A stretch of DNA of 64,000 nucleotides from Cryptomeria japonica. Its lineage: Eukaryota > Streptophyta > Pinopsida > Cupressales > Cupressaceae. The stretch lies in assembly GCF_030272615.1 (NCBI RefSeq), contig NC_081412.1, positions 666,296,352 to 666,360,351 on the forward strand, given 5' to 3'. Of this stretch, positions 1 to 12,278 are shown piece by piece. The stretch's first letter is position 1. Each line of letters opens with the position of its first letter. The notes under the pieces were generated by a model, which saw nothing but the letters and a program-made list of their open reading frames with translations, searched no databases and had not been told where the DNA came from. Both the position numbers and the translations under genes were made by a program.

Positions 1-297
1 GCACAACCTCTTAGAGCCAAATGTCGCCAATTTCCCTTATACAGTGGGTCATTCTCGAAACCAAAGGGCAACCTCTTAGAGCGAGATGTCGCCACTTTTC
101 CCTTATATAGTGGGTCATTCTCAAAAGCAGAGTACAACCTCTTAGAATGAGACATCACCACTTTTCTCATATGCAATGAATCATTCTCGGAACCAGAGCA
201 CAACCTCTTAGAGTAAGAAGTCCCCACTTTTTCTTTTATAAAGTGGGTCATTCTTGGAACCAGAGGGCAACCTCTTAGAGCGAGATGTCGTCACTTT
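1..297 (+). repeat. 66-bp tandem repeat array, copy 1
   Basis: About five units, each containing CAACCTCTTAGAGCGAGATG and CAGTGGGTCATTCTC. The array probably starts before the window. Because 66 is a multiple of 3, accidental 22-residue-period reading frames stay open through it. Confidence 0.85.
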
Positions 298-1309
298 CTT
301 GACATTTGTACTATACATTTTATAAAGGTTGTAGAATACTTGGGCATAGACTCCTATGAGGTGCTTCGAACCTCACTTGTACACACGTGCACGAGGTTGA
401 GTGGAACTAACAACGTTCTTACCCTCCTCCCTTACATGGATCACCTAGACAAAATCTAGGGGCTAGTTTTCCATGTCCTCTTTTCTCCACGGATCACCTA
501 ATTCTAGGGGTGAGATGTCCATGGTTCCCTTTGTTCGCCTTTCTTCTCATGGATCACCAAAGTGTGTATTCATTTTCTCTCTCTTCTTCCTCTCACGAAC
601 TCATAGTTTTACTATTGATGGTTCATGGATGATGTTAGCTTTGATCTTTCATGTGATTATTTGTGTTTAGGTGATGGCATTTGTCTTTGTGTTTCAATTA
701 GTGGTTGAGACATTTGAGTATCGAGGTCTCTTTGGCTAGTTGATTTGTGGTCTTGTGTCATGTGTCTTTTGTGCTTTGTCTTGTTCTTTTGGTTTTGTGT
801 TCTCTTATATATGTTTGAGTGAGTTAAGATTCTGAGATTGGGGGATTGGTTACTTGAGATTAGTGACGTCTTATACACATTGTGATCTTTCTCCACATCT
901 CTCATCTTCATCCCTCTCTTTCTTCTAATTTACCAACAGTATTGACATAAGCCATACTCCCACTAAAGTGGGGGCTAAATGCAACATCGTAAAATTGCAA
1001 CCCTTGCAATTTTGACCACAAATTAGGTCCTCACCTTTGCGACTGCATCTCCCTACTCAATTGGGACCCCTCTCTGCACCTTCATTTTGATTCTCCTTCT
1101 ATTTTAGCTCTTGTATCACCTTGTGACCCTGTCTAGACCCCAAAATAGGGTAGGACAGGGGCGTAGCGCCCCTGTGCTACGCCCCTGTCCTCCCTCTTAG
1201 GGTGGCCCTAAGATAGGTCCATCTGACCCTTGGACCTAATTTGCTTCTCAGGGACTTAAATTATCCTATGTCGGCCTTCAATGAGATAAAAATTATCCTC
1301 CTAGGCAAG

Positions 1310-1317
1310 TATAAAAG
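1310..1317 (+). promoter_or_regulatory. TATA-like box in forward arm, unit 1
   Basis: TATAAAAG followed by GGATTCAGTCCTC. The same box is conserved in all arms, as expected of an LTR-type promoter. Transcription itself is not shown. Confidence 0.4.
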
Positions 1318-3003
1318 GGATTCAGTCCTCTGATTTGCATAAGAGAAAATGATACAAGAATAAGAAAAGATAAGCAAGCGAAAGGTCTTCATTATCGTCA
1401 TCAAGCATTCAAGTCTTCAAGCATCCATAAAGTTCTCCTTCTTCACGTGTCTTCTTTGTTCATCCATTCTATCAACATTACAACATTCATTTGCAAACAT
1501 GTATGTGTGTTAGGGTTTTGTTGTGTTAAATGCCATTTCATGCAACACTTATGATTACATTAAAGATGCAAAGCAACCATCATCAACAAATTCTAGATCT
1601 ACAAGGTATATATTTCCATTATTTACATTTAAGTATTTGTAATTACTTTCTTTCAAAGTTGATTCCTCAACTATGGTTTGATTGAGGCAAACCCCTATCC
1701 AAAACCCTTCTTCTCTTCTTTTCTATGTGTAGGTTGCAGATGTGCACCTGTAATTGTAGGTTTGGGCTTCATTTGCAGAGACGGAAAAACCCTTTTCGAT
1801 TCGTGGATTTTTCTGAGGACCAAGTACACTTTCAACCTGGTCACGTCGACTTTTCTCTAAATTTGTAGGGCAGGTCCGTATTAGTCTAAATAACTTAGAT
1901 CCGAAGTTACAACACGATCCCAAATTGGTAGCTCCTTATTTCACCCATTTTGTCTTTATTTTCTGCATAGTCAACAAGTCAACTCTTCTACTTACAAAAG
2001 AGGGTAAATTGCATTGTACCCTTGTAATTCACTTAGTATTTAGATCCTTTTTCACTCTAGGGTCTGGATCTAGTGAATTCAATCCCTATTTAAAATGTAA
2101 AGTATCTCCCAAAAGAAAATCATCCTAGTGATTTCCTTTCTCTCTCCTAGGTAACAAGTCAACTCTTCTACTTACAAAAGAGGGTAACTTGTATGGCACC
2201 CTTGCAGTTCACCTAGTATTCAGATCCTTATTCACTCTAGGGTCTGGATCTAGTGAATTCAAACCCTCTTTTGAATGTAAAGTATCTCCCAAGTGAAAAT
2301 CATCGTAGTGATTTCCTTTCTCTCTCCTAGGTGGGGAATCAGTAGAAGAAAGAGAGGGATGAAGATGAGAAATGCAAAGCAATACCAAAAGGAGTATAAA
2401 ACATCATTGATATTGAGGAACAAAATCCCCCAATCTTAGGATCTTAACTCACTCAAACATATGCAAGAGCACATAAAACAAAAAGAACAAGACAAATAAA
2501 ATAAGATAAAGCACAAAAGATATAAAACAAAAATCAAAACACAAGACCATAAATAAACTAGCGGAAGAGACCTCGATACTCAAATGTATCAAACAACTAA
2601 TTGAAACACAAAGACAAATGCCATCACATAAACACCAATAATCACATGAAAGAGAAAAGCTAACATCATCCATGGACCATCAATAGTAAAACTATGAGCT
2701 CATGAGAGGAAGAAGAGAGAGAACATGGATACACACTTTGGTGATCCATGGGTAGAAATATGAACAAAGGGAGCCATGAACATCTTGCCCCAAGAATTAG
2801 GTGATCCATAGAGAAAAAAGAACATGCAAAAATAGCCCCCAGATTTTGTCTAGGTGATCCATGTAAGAGAGGAGGGTGAGAATGCTATTAGTTCAACTCA
2901 ATCTCTTTCTCATGTGTGCAAGTGAGGTTAAAAGCACCTCATAGAAATCTATGCCTGAGTATGCTACAACCTGTATAAAATTTATAGTACAAATGTCAAG
3001 GAA

Positions 3004-3228
3004 GTGGTGACATCTCTCTCTAAGAGGTTGTGCTCTATTTCTGAGAATGAATCACTGTATAGGAGAAAAGTGGTGATATCTCACTCTAAGAGGCTGTGCT
3101 TTGGTTCCGAGAATGACCCACTGTATAAGGGAAAAGTGGCAACATGTCTCTCTAAGAGGCTGCCCTCTGGTTCCAAGAATGACCCACTATATAAGGGAAA
3201 AGTGGCAATATCTCGCTCTAAGAGGCCC
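3004..3228 (-). repeat. 66-bp tandem repeat array, inverted copy
   Basis: Reverse complement of the array at 1-297, about 3.5 units, with CTCTAAGAGGTTG in place of CAACCTCTTAGAG. It ends abruptly in the linker phrase CCTATCCTCCCTCTTAGGG. Confidence 0.85.
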
Positions 3229-3960
3229 CTATCCTCCCTCTTAGGGTGGCCCTAAGATGGGTCCATTTGACCCTTGGACCTAATTTTCTTCTCGGGGACT
3301 TAAATTCTCCTATGTCATACACTTGGGGGGCAATGATCTCTCTCCCTCTCTCTTTCTCTAAGGATCCACTCTTTCCTATTTTGCGGATGGTGCGAGTTTT
3401 ACTACTTGATGGCATTCCTTGTGTGAAGTTGTTGTTGTTTTCACATGGGTTCTCTCTTATACAAAAGGTGTAAGTCCTTGACTACAATCTATTTCAGACT
3501 TGGTAATGCACATCTATAATAAATTCACCCATCCCCATTGGGATAAAAGTGAGTCATCCTTCATCAAGAATCCCTTTCACCTAGCAATAGGAGGAAGGAT
3601 TGAATTCTTGCTCTCTTCTTTGCTTTATTCTAGAAGATGTTACATTTGCGTAAAACAAATCCTCTTGGGGGTAGATGTCTTCTAAACAAAGATCTCTTTT
3701 TCTTGAAGGATCTTGTTTACACTTACAACAAGATATCTCTTTTCAACTATCTTATCCTTGCTTGAAGAGTATTCCCTCTCTTGCTTGGATATATGACATT
3801 GTTTCATAATGGATATCTTCTTTGTGTTGAAGGTAGGTATCCTTGTTCTACTTTCCTTAAGATATCAACATTAAACTATGTTGACATTTTAAGAGGGGGG
3901 GGGGGGGGGGAAACCCACATTGCTCCCTTTGTACTATATTTCTCTCACGCATTGTATGTC
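3229..3960 (+). other. Linker of composite repeat, unit 1
   Basis: Non-coding linker between the inverted arm and the next forward arm. It ends with a run of about 16 G preceded by TTAAGA (3889-3910). This resembles a polypurine tract next to an LTR, but that reading is inference. About 90% alike by eye to 8334-9085. Confidence 0.6.
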
Positions 3961-3963
3961 TTC

Positions 3964-4265
3964 TACAGTGGGTTATCCTCGGAACCAGAGAACAACCTCT
4001 TAGAGTGAGATGTCACCACTTTTCCCTTATACAGTGGGTCATTCTCAGAACCAGAGGGCATCCTTTTAGAGAGTGATGTCCCCACTTTTTCCTTATACAG
4101 TGGGTCATTCTTGGAACTAGAGCACATCCTCTAAGAGGGAGATGATGCCACTTTTCTCCTATATAGTGAGTCATTATTGGAACCTGAGCACAACCTCTTA
4201 GAGTGAGATGTCGCCACTTTTTCTTTTATATAGTGGTCATTCTTGGAACCAGAGAGCGGGATGTC
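3964..4265 (+). repeat. 66-bp tandem repeat array, copy 2
   Basis: About 4.5 units of the same 66-bp repeat, opening unit 2. The last unit is shortened. Confidence 0.85.
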
Positions 4266-4354
4266 ACCACTTTCTTGATATATGTACTATACATTTTATA
4301 TGGATTGTAGTATACTCAGGCATAGACTCCTATGAGGTGCTTTGAACCTCACTT

Positions 4355-4394
4355 GCACGCACACACACGCACACACACACACACACACACACAC
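4355..4394. repeat. (CA)n microsatellite
   Basis: About 20 CA dinucleotides with two CG interruptions, inside the forward arm of unit 2. Units 1 and 3 have only a short CACACGCA at this place, so it expanded after duplication. Confidence 0.9.
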
Positions 4395-5352
4395 GAGGTT
4401 GAGTCGAACTAATGACGTTCTCACCCTCCTCTCTTACATGGATCACCTAGACAAAATCTAGGGGCTAGTTTTTCATGTCCTCTTTTCTCCATGGATCACC
4501 TAATTCTAGGGGCAAGACGTCCATGGTTCCTTTTGTTTGCCTTTATTCTCATGGATCGCCAAAGTGTGTATTCATGTTCTCTCTCTTCTTACTCTCATAA
4601 ACTCATAGTTTTACTATTTATGGTTCATGGATGATGTTAGCTTTGCTCTTTTATGTGATTATTGGTGTTTATATACTGGCATTGGTCTTTGTGTTTCAAT
4701 TAGTGGTTGAGACATTTGAGTATCGAGGTCTCTTTGGCTAGTTGATTTGTGGTCTTGTGTCGTGTGTCTTTTGTGCTTTGTCTTGTTCTTTTGGTTTTTT
4801 GAGCTCTTGCATATGTTTGAGTGAGTTAAGATCCTGAGATTGGGGATTGGTTCCTTGAGATTAGTGATATCTTATACTCCTTGTGACCTTGCTCCGCATC
4901 TCTCATCTTCATCCCTCTCTTTCCTCTACTTTATTGGCAGTATTGGCGTAAGACATACTCTCGCTAAAGTGGGAGCTAAATGTAGCATCATAAAATTGCA
5001 ACCCTTGAAATTTTGACCATGTCTTACGCCCTCACATTTGCAACTATATCTCACTACTCAATTGGGACCCCTCTTTGCACCTTCATTCTGAATCCTTCTA
5101 TTTCAGCTCTTATATCACCTTGTGACCTTGTTTGGGCCCCAAAATAGGATAGGAAAAGGGTGTGGCACCCTTGTCTTCCCTAGGAAAAGGGAATGGTGCC
5201 CCTGTGTCCCTTGGATAGGGGCGTATCGTCCCTCTCCTCCCTCTTAGGGTGGCCCTAAGATGGGGCCATCTGACCCTTGGACCTAATTTGCTTCTCAAGG
5301 ACTTAAATTCTCCTATGTCGGCCTTCGGTGAGATGAAAATTATCCTACTAGG

Positions 5353-5361
5353 CTATAAAAG
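5353..5361 (+). promoter_or_regulatory. TATA-like box in forward arm, unit 2
   Basis: CTATAAAAG at the position matching 1310 in unit 1. Confidence 0.4.
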
Positions 5362-7230
5362 AGATTCAATCTTGTCATTTGCTTAAGCAAAAATGATACA
5401 AGAATAAGAAAAGATAAGCAAGCAAAATGTCTTCATTATCATCATCAAGCATTCAAGTCTTCAAACATCCATCAAGTTCTCCTTCTTCATGTGTCTTGTT
5501 ATTTCATCCATTGGAACAACATTAAAACATTCATTTGCAAGCATGTATGTGTGTTAGGGTTTTGTCATGTTACATGCCCTTTCATGCAACACTTATGATT
5601 ACATTCAAGAAGCAAAACAACCATCATCAACAAATTGCAGAGCTACAAGGTAGACATTTCTATTATTTAAATTTAAGCATTTGCAATTACTTTCTTTCAA
5701 GGTTGATTCCTCAACTAGGGTTTTACTAAGGAAAACTCCAATCCACAACCCTTCTTCCCTTCATTTTTGTGTGTAGGTTGTAGATGCGCAACTGTAATTA
5801 CAGGTTTGGGCTTCATTTGCAGAGATGAAAAAACCTTTTCAATTCGCAGATTTTTTGAAGGATCAAGTACACTTTCAACTTGGTTCCAACAAATTTTCTC
5901 CAAATTTGCAGGGTAGGTCTGTATCAGTCTAAGTACCTCAGATCAGAAGTTATAGCATGATCCATAATCGGTAGCTCCTTATTTCACCCATTTTATCTTC
6001 ATTTTCTGTATAGTCAACAAGTCAACTTTTCTACTTACAAAAGAGGGTAAATTGCATTGCACCCTTGCAATTCACCTATTATTCAGATCTTTATTCACTC
6101 TAGGGTCTAGATCTAGTGAATTCAACCCCTCTTTTGAATGTAAAGTATCTCCCAAGTGAAAATCATCCTAGTGATTTCCTTTCTCTCTCCTAGGTAACAA
6201 GTCAACTCTTCTACTTACAAAAGGGTAAATTGTATTGCACCCTTGCAATTCACCTAGTATTCAGATCCTTATTCACTCTAAGGTCTGGATCTAGTGAATT
6301 CAACCCCTCTTTTGAATGTAAAGTATCTCCCAAGTGAAAATCATCCTAGGGATTTCCTTTCTCTCTCCTAGGTGGGGAATTAGTAGGGTCCAAAATGTAA
6401 AGTGGAAAATTGGACCCTAGTGGTTGCCCACCTAGGAGAGAGAAAGGAAACCACTAGGATGATTTTCACTTGGAGATACTTTATATTTAAAAGAGGGGTT
6501 GAATCCACTAGATCCAAACCCTAGAGTGAATAAGGATTTGAATGCCAAGTAAATTGCAAGGGTGCAATGCAATTTACTCTCTTTTGTAAGTAGAAGAGTT
6601 GACTTGATGACCATGTAGTAAATGAAGACAAAATGGGTGAAATAAGGAGCCACTGATTCGGGATCGTGTTGTAACTTCAGATCTGAGATATTTAGACTGA
6701 TACAGATCTGCCCTGCAAATTTGGAGAAAATTCGTCGAGACCAGGTTGAAAGTGTACTTGGTCTTCCGAAAAATCCACGCGCTGAAAAGGGTTTTTCCAT
6801 CTCTGAAAATGAAGCCCAAACCTGCAATTACAGCTACGCATCTACAACCTACACATAGAAAAGAAGGGAAGAAGGGTTGTGGATAGGGGTTTGCCTTAGT
6901 CAAACCCTAGTTGAGGAATCAACCTTGAAAGAAAGTAATTGCAAATGCTCAAATGTAAATGATGAAAATGTATACCTTGTAGATCTGCAATTTGTTGATG
7001 ATGGTTGCTTTGCTTTGCCAAATGTAATAAAAAATGTTGTATGTAATGGCATGTAACATGAAAATACCCTAACGCACACACATGCTTGCAAATGAAGGTT
7101 GTAATGTTGCTCCAATGAATGAATGAAAAGGACACATGAAGAAGAGAACTTGATGAATGCTTGAAGACCTTCCTCTTGTTTACCCAAATTTTTCTTATCC
7201 CTTGTTATGCAAATGAGAGGACTGAATCAT

Positions 7231-7240
7231 CTTTTATACT
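7231..7240 (-). promoter_or_regulatory. TATA-like box in inverted arm, unit 2
   Basis: Reverse complement reads AGTATAAAAG. Together with the box at 5353 this gives two convergent candidate promoters on the two arms of the palindrome. Confidence 0.4.
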
Positions 7241-8037
7241 AGCCTAGGAGAATTATTTTCATCTCACTAGAGGCTGACATCAAAGGATTTAAGTCCCCGA
7301 GGAATGAATTGGGTGAAAGGGTTGGATGGACCTATCTTAGGGCCACCTAAAGAGGGTGGACAAGGGTGCCACACCCCTGTCCTGCCCTAATTTTGGGGCC
7401 TGGATAGGGTCCTGAGGTGATATCAGGGCTAAAATAGGAGGAGACTCAGAATGAAGGTGCAGAGAGGGGCCTCAATTGAATAGGGAGATGCAGTCACAAA
7501 GGTGAGGGCCTAAGACGTGGTCAAAATTGCAAAGGTTGCAATTTTATGGTGCTATATTTAGCCCCCACTTTAGTGGGAATATAGCTTACACCAATACTAC
7601 TGGTAAAGTAGAAGAAAGAGAGGGATGAAAATGATAAATGCAAAGCAATACCACAAGGAGTATAAGACATCACTAATCTTGAAGAAAAAAAGCCCCCAAT
7701 CTTAGGATCTTAACTCACTCAAACATATGCAAGAGCTATGACCTCACGAGAGGAAGAAGAGAGAGAACATGAATACACACTTTGGTGATCCATGAGAAGA
7801 AAGGAAAACAAAGGGAGCCATGGACATCTCGCCCCTAGAATTAGGTGATCCATGGAGAAAAAAGGATATGGAAAACTAGCCCCTTGATTTTGTCTAGATG
7901 ATCCATGTAAGGGAGGAGGGTGAGAATGTCATTAGTTCCACTCAACCTCATGCATGCAAGTGAGGTTCAAAGCACCTCATAGGAGTCTATGCCCGAGTAT
8001 GCTACAACCTGTATAAAATGTATAGTACAAATGTCAA

Positions 8038-8333
8038 GAAAGTGGTGACATCTCACTCTAAGAGGCTACCCTCTGGTTCCGAGAATGACCCACTATATAA
8101 AAGAAAAAGTGGTAATATCTCACTCTAAGAGGCTGTGCTATGGTTCCAAGAATGACTCACTGTATAGGAGAAAAGCGGTGACATCTTGCTCTAAGAGGCT
8201 GCGCTCTGATTCCAAGAATGACCCACTGTATAAGGGAAAAGTGCCAAAATCTCTCTCTAAGAGGTTGCCCTCTGGTTCTAAGAATGACCCACTATATAAG
8301 AGAAAAGTGGTGACATCTCTCTCTAAGAGGCCC
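8038..8333 (-). repeat. 66-bp tandem repeat array, inverted copy in unit 2
   Basis: About 4.5 inverted units that close the inverted arm of unit 2. The sequence then switches to the linker (CCTATCCTCCCTCTTAGGG). Confidence 0.85.
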
Positions 8334-9085
8334 CTATCCCCCCTGGATAGGGGCATAACACCCCTATCCTCCCTCTTAGGGTGGCTCTAAGATGGGTCCA
8401 TTTGACCCTTGGACCTAATTTATTTCTCAGGGACTTGAATTATCGTATGTCTTACACTTGGGGGGCAATGATCTCTCTCCCTCTCTCTTCCTCTAAGGAT
8501 TGACTCTTTCCTATGTTGTGGATGGTGTGAGTTTTATTACTTGATGTCATTCCTTGTGTGAAGTTGTTGTTATTCACCCAGGGGTTCTCTCTTATATAAA
8601 AGGTGTAAGTCCTTGACTACAATCTATTTCACACTTGGTAATGTACATTTATAATAAATTCACCCATCCCCATTGGGATAAAAGTGAGTCATCCTTCATC
8701 AAGAATCCCTTTCACCTAGCAATAGGAGGAAGGATTTAATTCTTTCTCTCTTCTTTGCTTTATTCTAGAAGATGTTATATTTGTCTAAAACTACTTTTCT
8801 TGGGGGTAGATGTCTTTTGAACAAAGATCTCTTCTTCTCCAAGGATCTCCTTTACACTTATAACAAGATATCTCTTTTCAATTATCTTATCCTTTCTTGA
8901 AGAGTATTCCGTGTCTTGCTTGGATCTATGACATTGTTGCATAATGGATATATTCTTTGTGTTGAAGGTAGGTATTCTTGTTCTACTTTCCTTAAGATAT
9001 CAACATTAAACTATGTTAACATCTTAAGGGGGGGGAGAGGCACCCACACTGCTGCCTTTGTACTATATTTCTCTCGCACATTGTA
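8334..9085 (+). other. Linker of composite repeat, unit 2
   Basis: Second copy of the linker. The purine run here is CTTAAGGGGGGGAGAGG (about 9025-9041). No gene seen. Confidence 0.6.
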
Positions 9086-9094
9086 TCTCTTATA

Positions 9095-9420
9095 TAGTGT
9101 GTCATTGTCAGAACCAGAGCACAACCTCTTAGAGCGAGATGTCACCACTTTTCCCTTATACAGTGGGTCATTCTCGAAACCAGAGGGCAACCTCTTAGGG
9201 AAAGATGTCGCCACTTTTCCCTTATATAGTGGGTCATTCTCAGAACCGGAGCACAACCTCTTCGAGCGAGATGTCACCACTTTTCTCCTATACAGTGAGT
9301 CATTCTTGGAACTAGAGCACAACCTCTTAGAGCGAGATGTCACCACTTTTTCTTTTAAACAATGGGCCATTCTTAGAAGAAGAGGACAACCTCTTAGAGA
9401 GAGATGTCACAACTTTCTTG
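9095..9420 (+). repeat. 66-bp tandem repeat array, copy 3
   Basis: Five units. The CAACCTC phrase recurs at 9122, 9188, 9254, 9320 and 9387, giving a period of 66-67 bp. Confidence 0.9.
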
Positions 9421-10453
9421 ACATTTGTACTATACATTTTATATAGGTTGTAGCATACTCGGGCATAGACTCCTATGAGGTGCTTCAAACCTCACTTTCA
9501 CAGACACGCATGAGGTTGAGTGGAACCAATGGCATTCTCACCCTCCTCCCTTACATGGATCACCTAGACAAAATATAGGGGCTAGCTTTCCATGTCCTCT
9601 TTTCTCCATGGATCACCTAATTCTAGGGGCGAGATGTCCATGGTTCCTTTTGTTCACATTTATTCTCATGGATCACCAAAGTGTGTATTCATGTTCTCTC
9701 TCTTCTTCCTCTCATGAACCCATAGTTTTACTATTGATGGTTCATGGATGATGTCAACTTTTCTCTTTTATATGATTATTGGTGTTTATGTGATGGTATT
9801 TGGCTTTGTGTTTCAATTAGTGGTTGAGACATTTGAGTATCGAGGTCTCTTTGACTAGTTGATTTGTGGTCTTGTGTCATGTGTCTTTTGTGCTTTGTCT
9901 TGTTCTTTTGGTTTTGTGTTCTCTTATATATGTTTGAGTGAGTTAAGATTCTGAGATTGGGGGTTTGGTTCCTCGATATTAGTGACATCTTATACTCCTT
10001 GTGATCTTGCTCCACATCTCTCATCTTCATCCTTCTCTTTCTTCTACTTTACCAGTAGTATTGGCATAAGCAATACTCCCGCTAAAGTGGGGGCTAAATG
10101 TAGCATCATAAAATTGCAACCCTTTCAATTTTCACAAAGTCTTAGGTTCTCACCTTTGAGTTTGCATCTCCTTACTCAATTGGGACCCCTCTCTGCACCT
10201 TCATTCTGAATCTCCTTCTGTTTCAGCTCTTGTATCACCTTGTGACCTTGTCTGGGCCCCAAAATAGAGCATGATAGGGGCATGAGGGCATGACACCTTT
10301 TTCCCTCTTGGATAGGGGCGTAGCGCCCCTATCCTCCCTCTTAGGGTGGCCCTAAGATGGATCCATTTGACCCTTGGACCTAATTTTCTTCTTGGGGACT
10401 TAAATTCTCCTATGTTGGCCTTCGATGGGATGAAAACTATCCTCCTAGGAAAG

Positions 10454-10461
10454 TATAAAAG
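10454..10461 (+). promoter_or_regulatory. TATA-like box in forward arm, unit 3
   Basis: TATAAAAG followed by GGATTCAGTCC, matching unit 1. Confidence 0.4.
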
Positions 10462-10769
10462 GGATTCAGTCCTCTGATTTGCATAAGAAAAAATGATACA
10501 TGAATAAGAAAAGATAAGTAAGCATAAGGTCTTCATTATCATCATCAAGCATTCAAGTCTTCTTCTTCATGTGTCATCTTCATTCATCCTTTGGAGCAAC
10601 AATACATCATTCATTTGCAAGCATGTATGTGTGTTAGGGTTTTGTCATGTTACATGCCATTTCATGTACCACTTATGATTACATTCAAGAAGCAAAGAAA
10701 CCATCATCAACAAATTGTAGATCTACAAGGTATACATTTCCATTATTTACATTTAAGCATTTGCAATTA

Positions 10770-10774
10770 CTTTC
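10770..10774. repeat. Target site duplication, left
   Basis: CTTTC, identical to 15154-15158. Confidence 0.8.
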
Positions 10775-11940
10775 TGATGTTGTGGAAATGGGGACAAGGC
10801 AACAACAAAGTTCAATATTAATAAGTTAGTTTCAACTATAAAACCAAAACAAAGAACTAAAAACCATTCCAAACATATTAAAAGAGATTTCAAAAAGCAT
10901 GAAAGAAGTTTAACAAAACAAAAGAAAGGAGAAAAGCCTCCCTAAGATGATTCTATGATGCCTTTTGATGCTTCTCCCTTGTTTCTCCCCTCTCCAAGTC
11001 CCAAATGAGTGTAGCTCTTAGCTTTTAGAACTAGCCATGGATGCCATATGGAGATTCAAGATGGTTGGATATGATAAACAAATGCTATGGAAGTGTAGAT
11101 AGTGATGCTAGTAGAAATCTCTATGCTAATACCAGCATAGTAACAATACTCCAATGCTTCCTCCTTTGCTTGAGGAGAAGGGTTCTATTTATAGAATAAA
11201 TGGGGAAATGAAGGGTTAATATTGAGGAATCTTAACAAGGGTTAGGATTGAAAGATATTCAATCCATGTGAGACTTTCAGCCCAATCCCATGTTGACAAG
11301 TGTCACTATGAGGAGGCTTGAGAGGAGAGATAAGGAGATTTAAATGCTTGAGGGGACATGATGGTTACCCTAGGGGGTTGGGTTAGGGTTAGGTTAATGG
11401 ATGCTCCTTTTATCCAAGGGATAAATGAATGTGCAAGGGTTAAATGGTTACCTTAGTCAAAGAAATAAATGTTTTGAAGAGACCCATGAGTCAACAGGAT
11501 GGTTAAGTTAGAGGAAAGTCTCTAACCAAAGGTAAAATGTGAGTTAACCATAAATGGTTATGTAAGAGCCTTTAATGGTTTGGAAGACTTTAGAGGTTAA
11601 TCATTTGAAGACATAAAGCCTTTAATGGTTATTGAAGACTTTGGAGGTTTTTGAGAAGTGACTTTCTTTTATTTAGGAATGTGACAATAATTAGGATAGG
11701 ATTAGGCGAATTAGAAGGAGTTAGAAGAATCTAGAAGGGATTTAGGCATGCAAGTGGGAGGAATTTTTGGATTTTCAATTAAAATAAAATCATTTATTTC
11801 AATTAAATGATGTAATTTGCATTTGGATAGATATTTAAATAAATATTAATTTATTTACATGTGAATGTGAATTTTGGATTTTATTTAAATAAATCTTATT
11901 TTATTTAAATGAGAAAAAGGGGGATAACGCATTAAATGCT

Positions 11941-12152
11941 TGAAGACTTTGAGGGAAACCATTAAAGGCTTAAGAAGACTCTAGAAAGAAGCCATTAAGT
12001 TTGAAGACTTTAAGAGAAACCATTAAAGGCTTGAGAAGACTATAGAAGGAAGCCATTAAGTTTGAAGACTTTAAGGGAAACCATTAAAGGCTTAAGAAGA
12101 CTCTAGAAGGAAGCCATTGAGTTTGAAGACTTTAAGGGAAGCCATTAAAGGT
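11941..12152 (+). repeat. 61-bp tandem repeat in the solo LTR
   Basis: TGAAGACTTT recurs at 11941, 12002, 12063 and 12124, each followed by a GGGAAACCATTAAAGGCTT-type phrase: three full units and a partial one. A looser relative lies upstream at 11560-11650. Confidence 0.85.
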
Positions 12153-12278
12153 TTCAAGTGGGTGAGGATAAATAGGATTTTAAATAAATAATTTATTTAT
12201 TTAAAATAGTTGTGCAACTTGCATTTGTAGGAAAATGCAAGTGGGTGGAGGATAAAGGTGGTTTAAATAAATGTTAAT

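Larger units (their letters stand above)
1..3960. repeat. Composite repeat, unit 1 (partly deleted)
   Basis: Forward arm 1-2340, shortened inverted arm 2341-3228, linker 3229-3960. The forward arm runs in order: 66-bp tandem array, a block with the repeated phrase ATGGATCACCTA, a TATA-like block near 1310, a block starting GTATGTGTGTTAGGG, and an end block CCTAGGTGGGGAATCAGTAG. That end block occurs twice in part (about 1966-2145 and 2155-2335), so there is an internal duplication. The inverted arm lacks roughly 1.2 kb compared with unit 2, because the forward end joins directly to the reverse complement of the middle block at about 2341. No protein family is recognisable in either arm. Confidence 0.8.
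3961..9085. repeat. Composite repeat, unit 2 (complete)
   Basis: Forward arm 3961 to about 6401 meets its own reverse complement (about 6402-8333) with almost no spacer, giving an imperfect palindrome with arms of about 2 kb. The junction lies between the left GGTGGGGAATTAGTAGGGTC and the right GGACCCTAGTGGTTGCCCACC. The linker 8334-9085 follows. The distance from the first array of this unit to that of unit 3 is about 5.1 kb, which defines the period. The inverted arm has small deletions relative to the forward arm, for example the block after 7740. The TATA-like boxes suggest the arms are LTR-like, but I could not find matching PBS or coding sequence, so the family is unassigned. Confidence 0.8.
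9086..10774 (+). repeat. Composite repeat, unit 3, left part
   Basis: Same block order as the forward arms of units 1 and 2: 66-bp array, ATGGATCACCTA block, TATA-like block at 10454, GTATGTGTGTTAGGG block. It is interrupted at 10774 by the element at 10775-15153. Sequence resumes in register at 15154. Confidence 0.85.

Noticed and set aside
1-300. Possible CRISPR-like array (regular repeats and spacers)
   Set aside because: The whole 66-bp unit repeats, including the would-be spacer. It occurs in both orientations, in plant nuclear DNA, with no cas genes.
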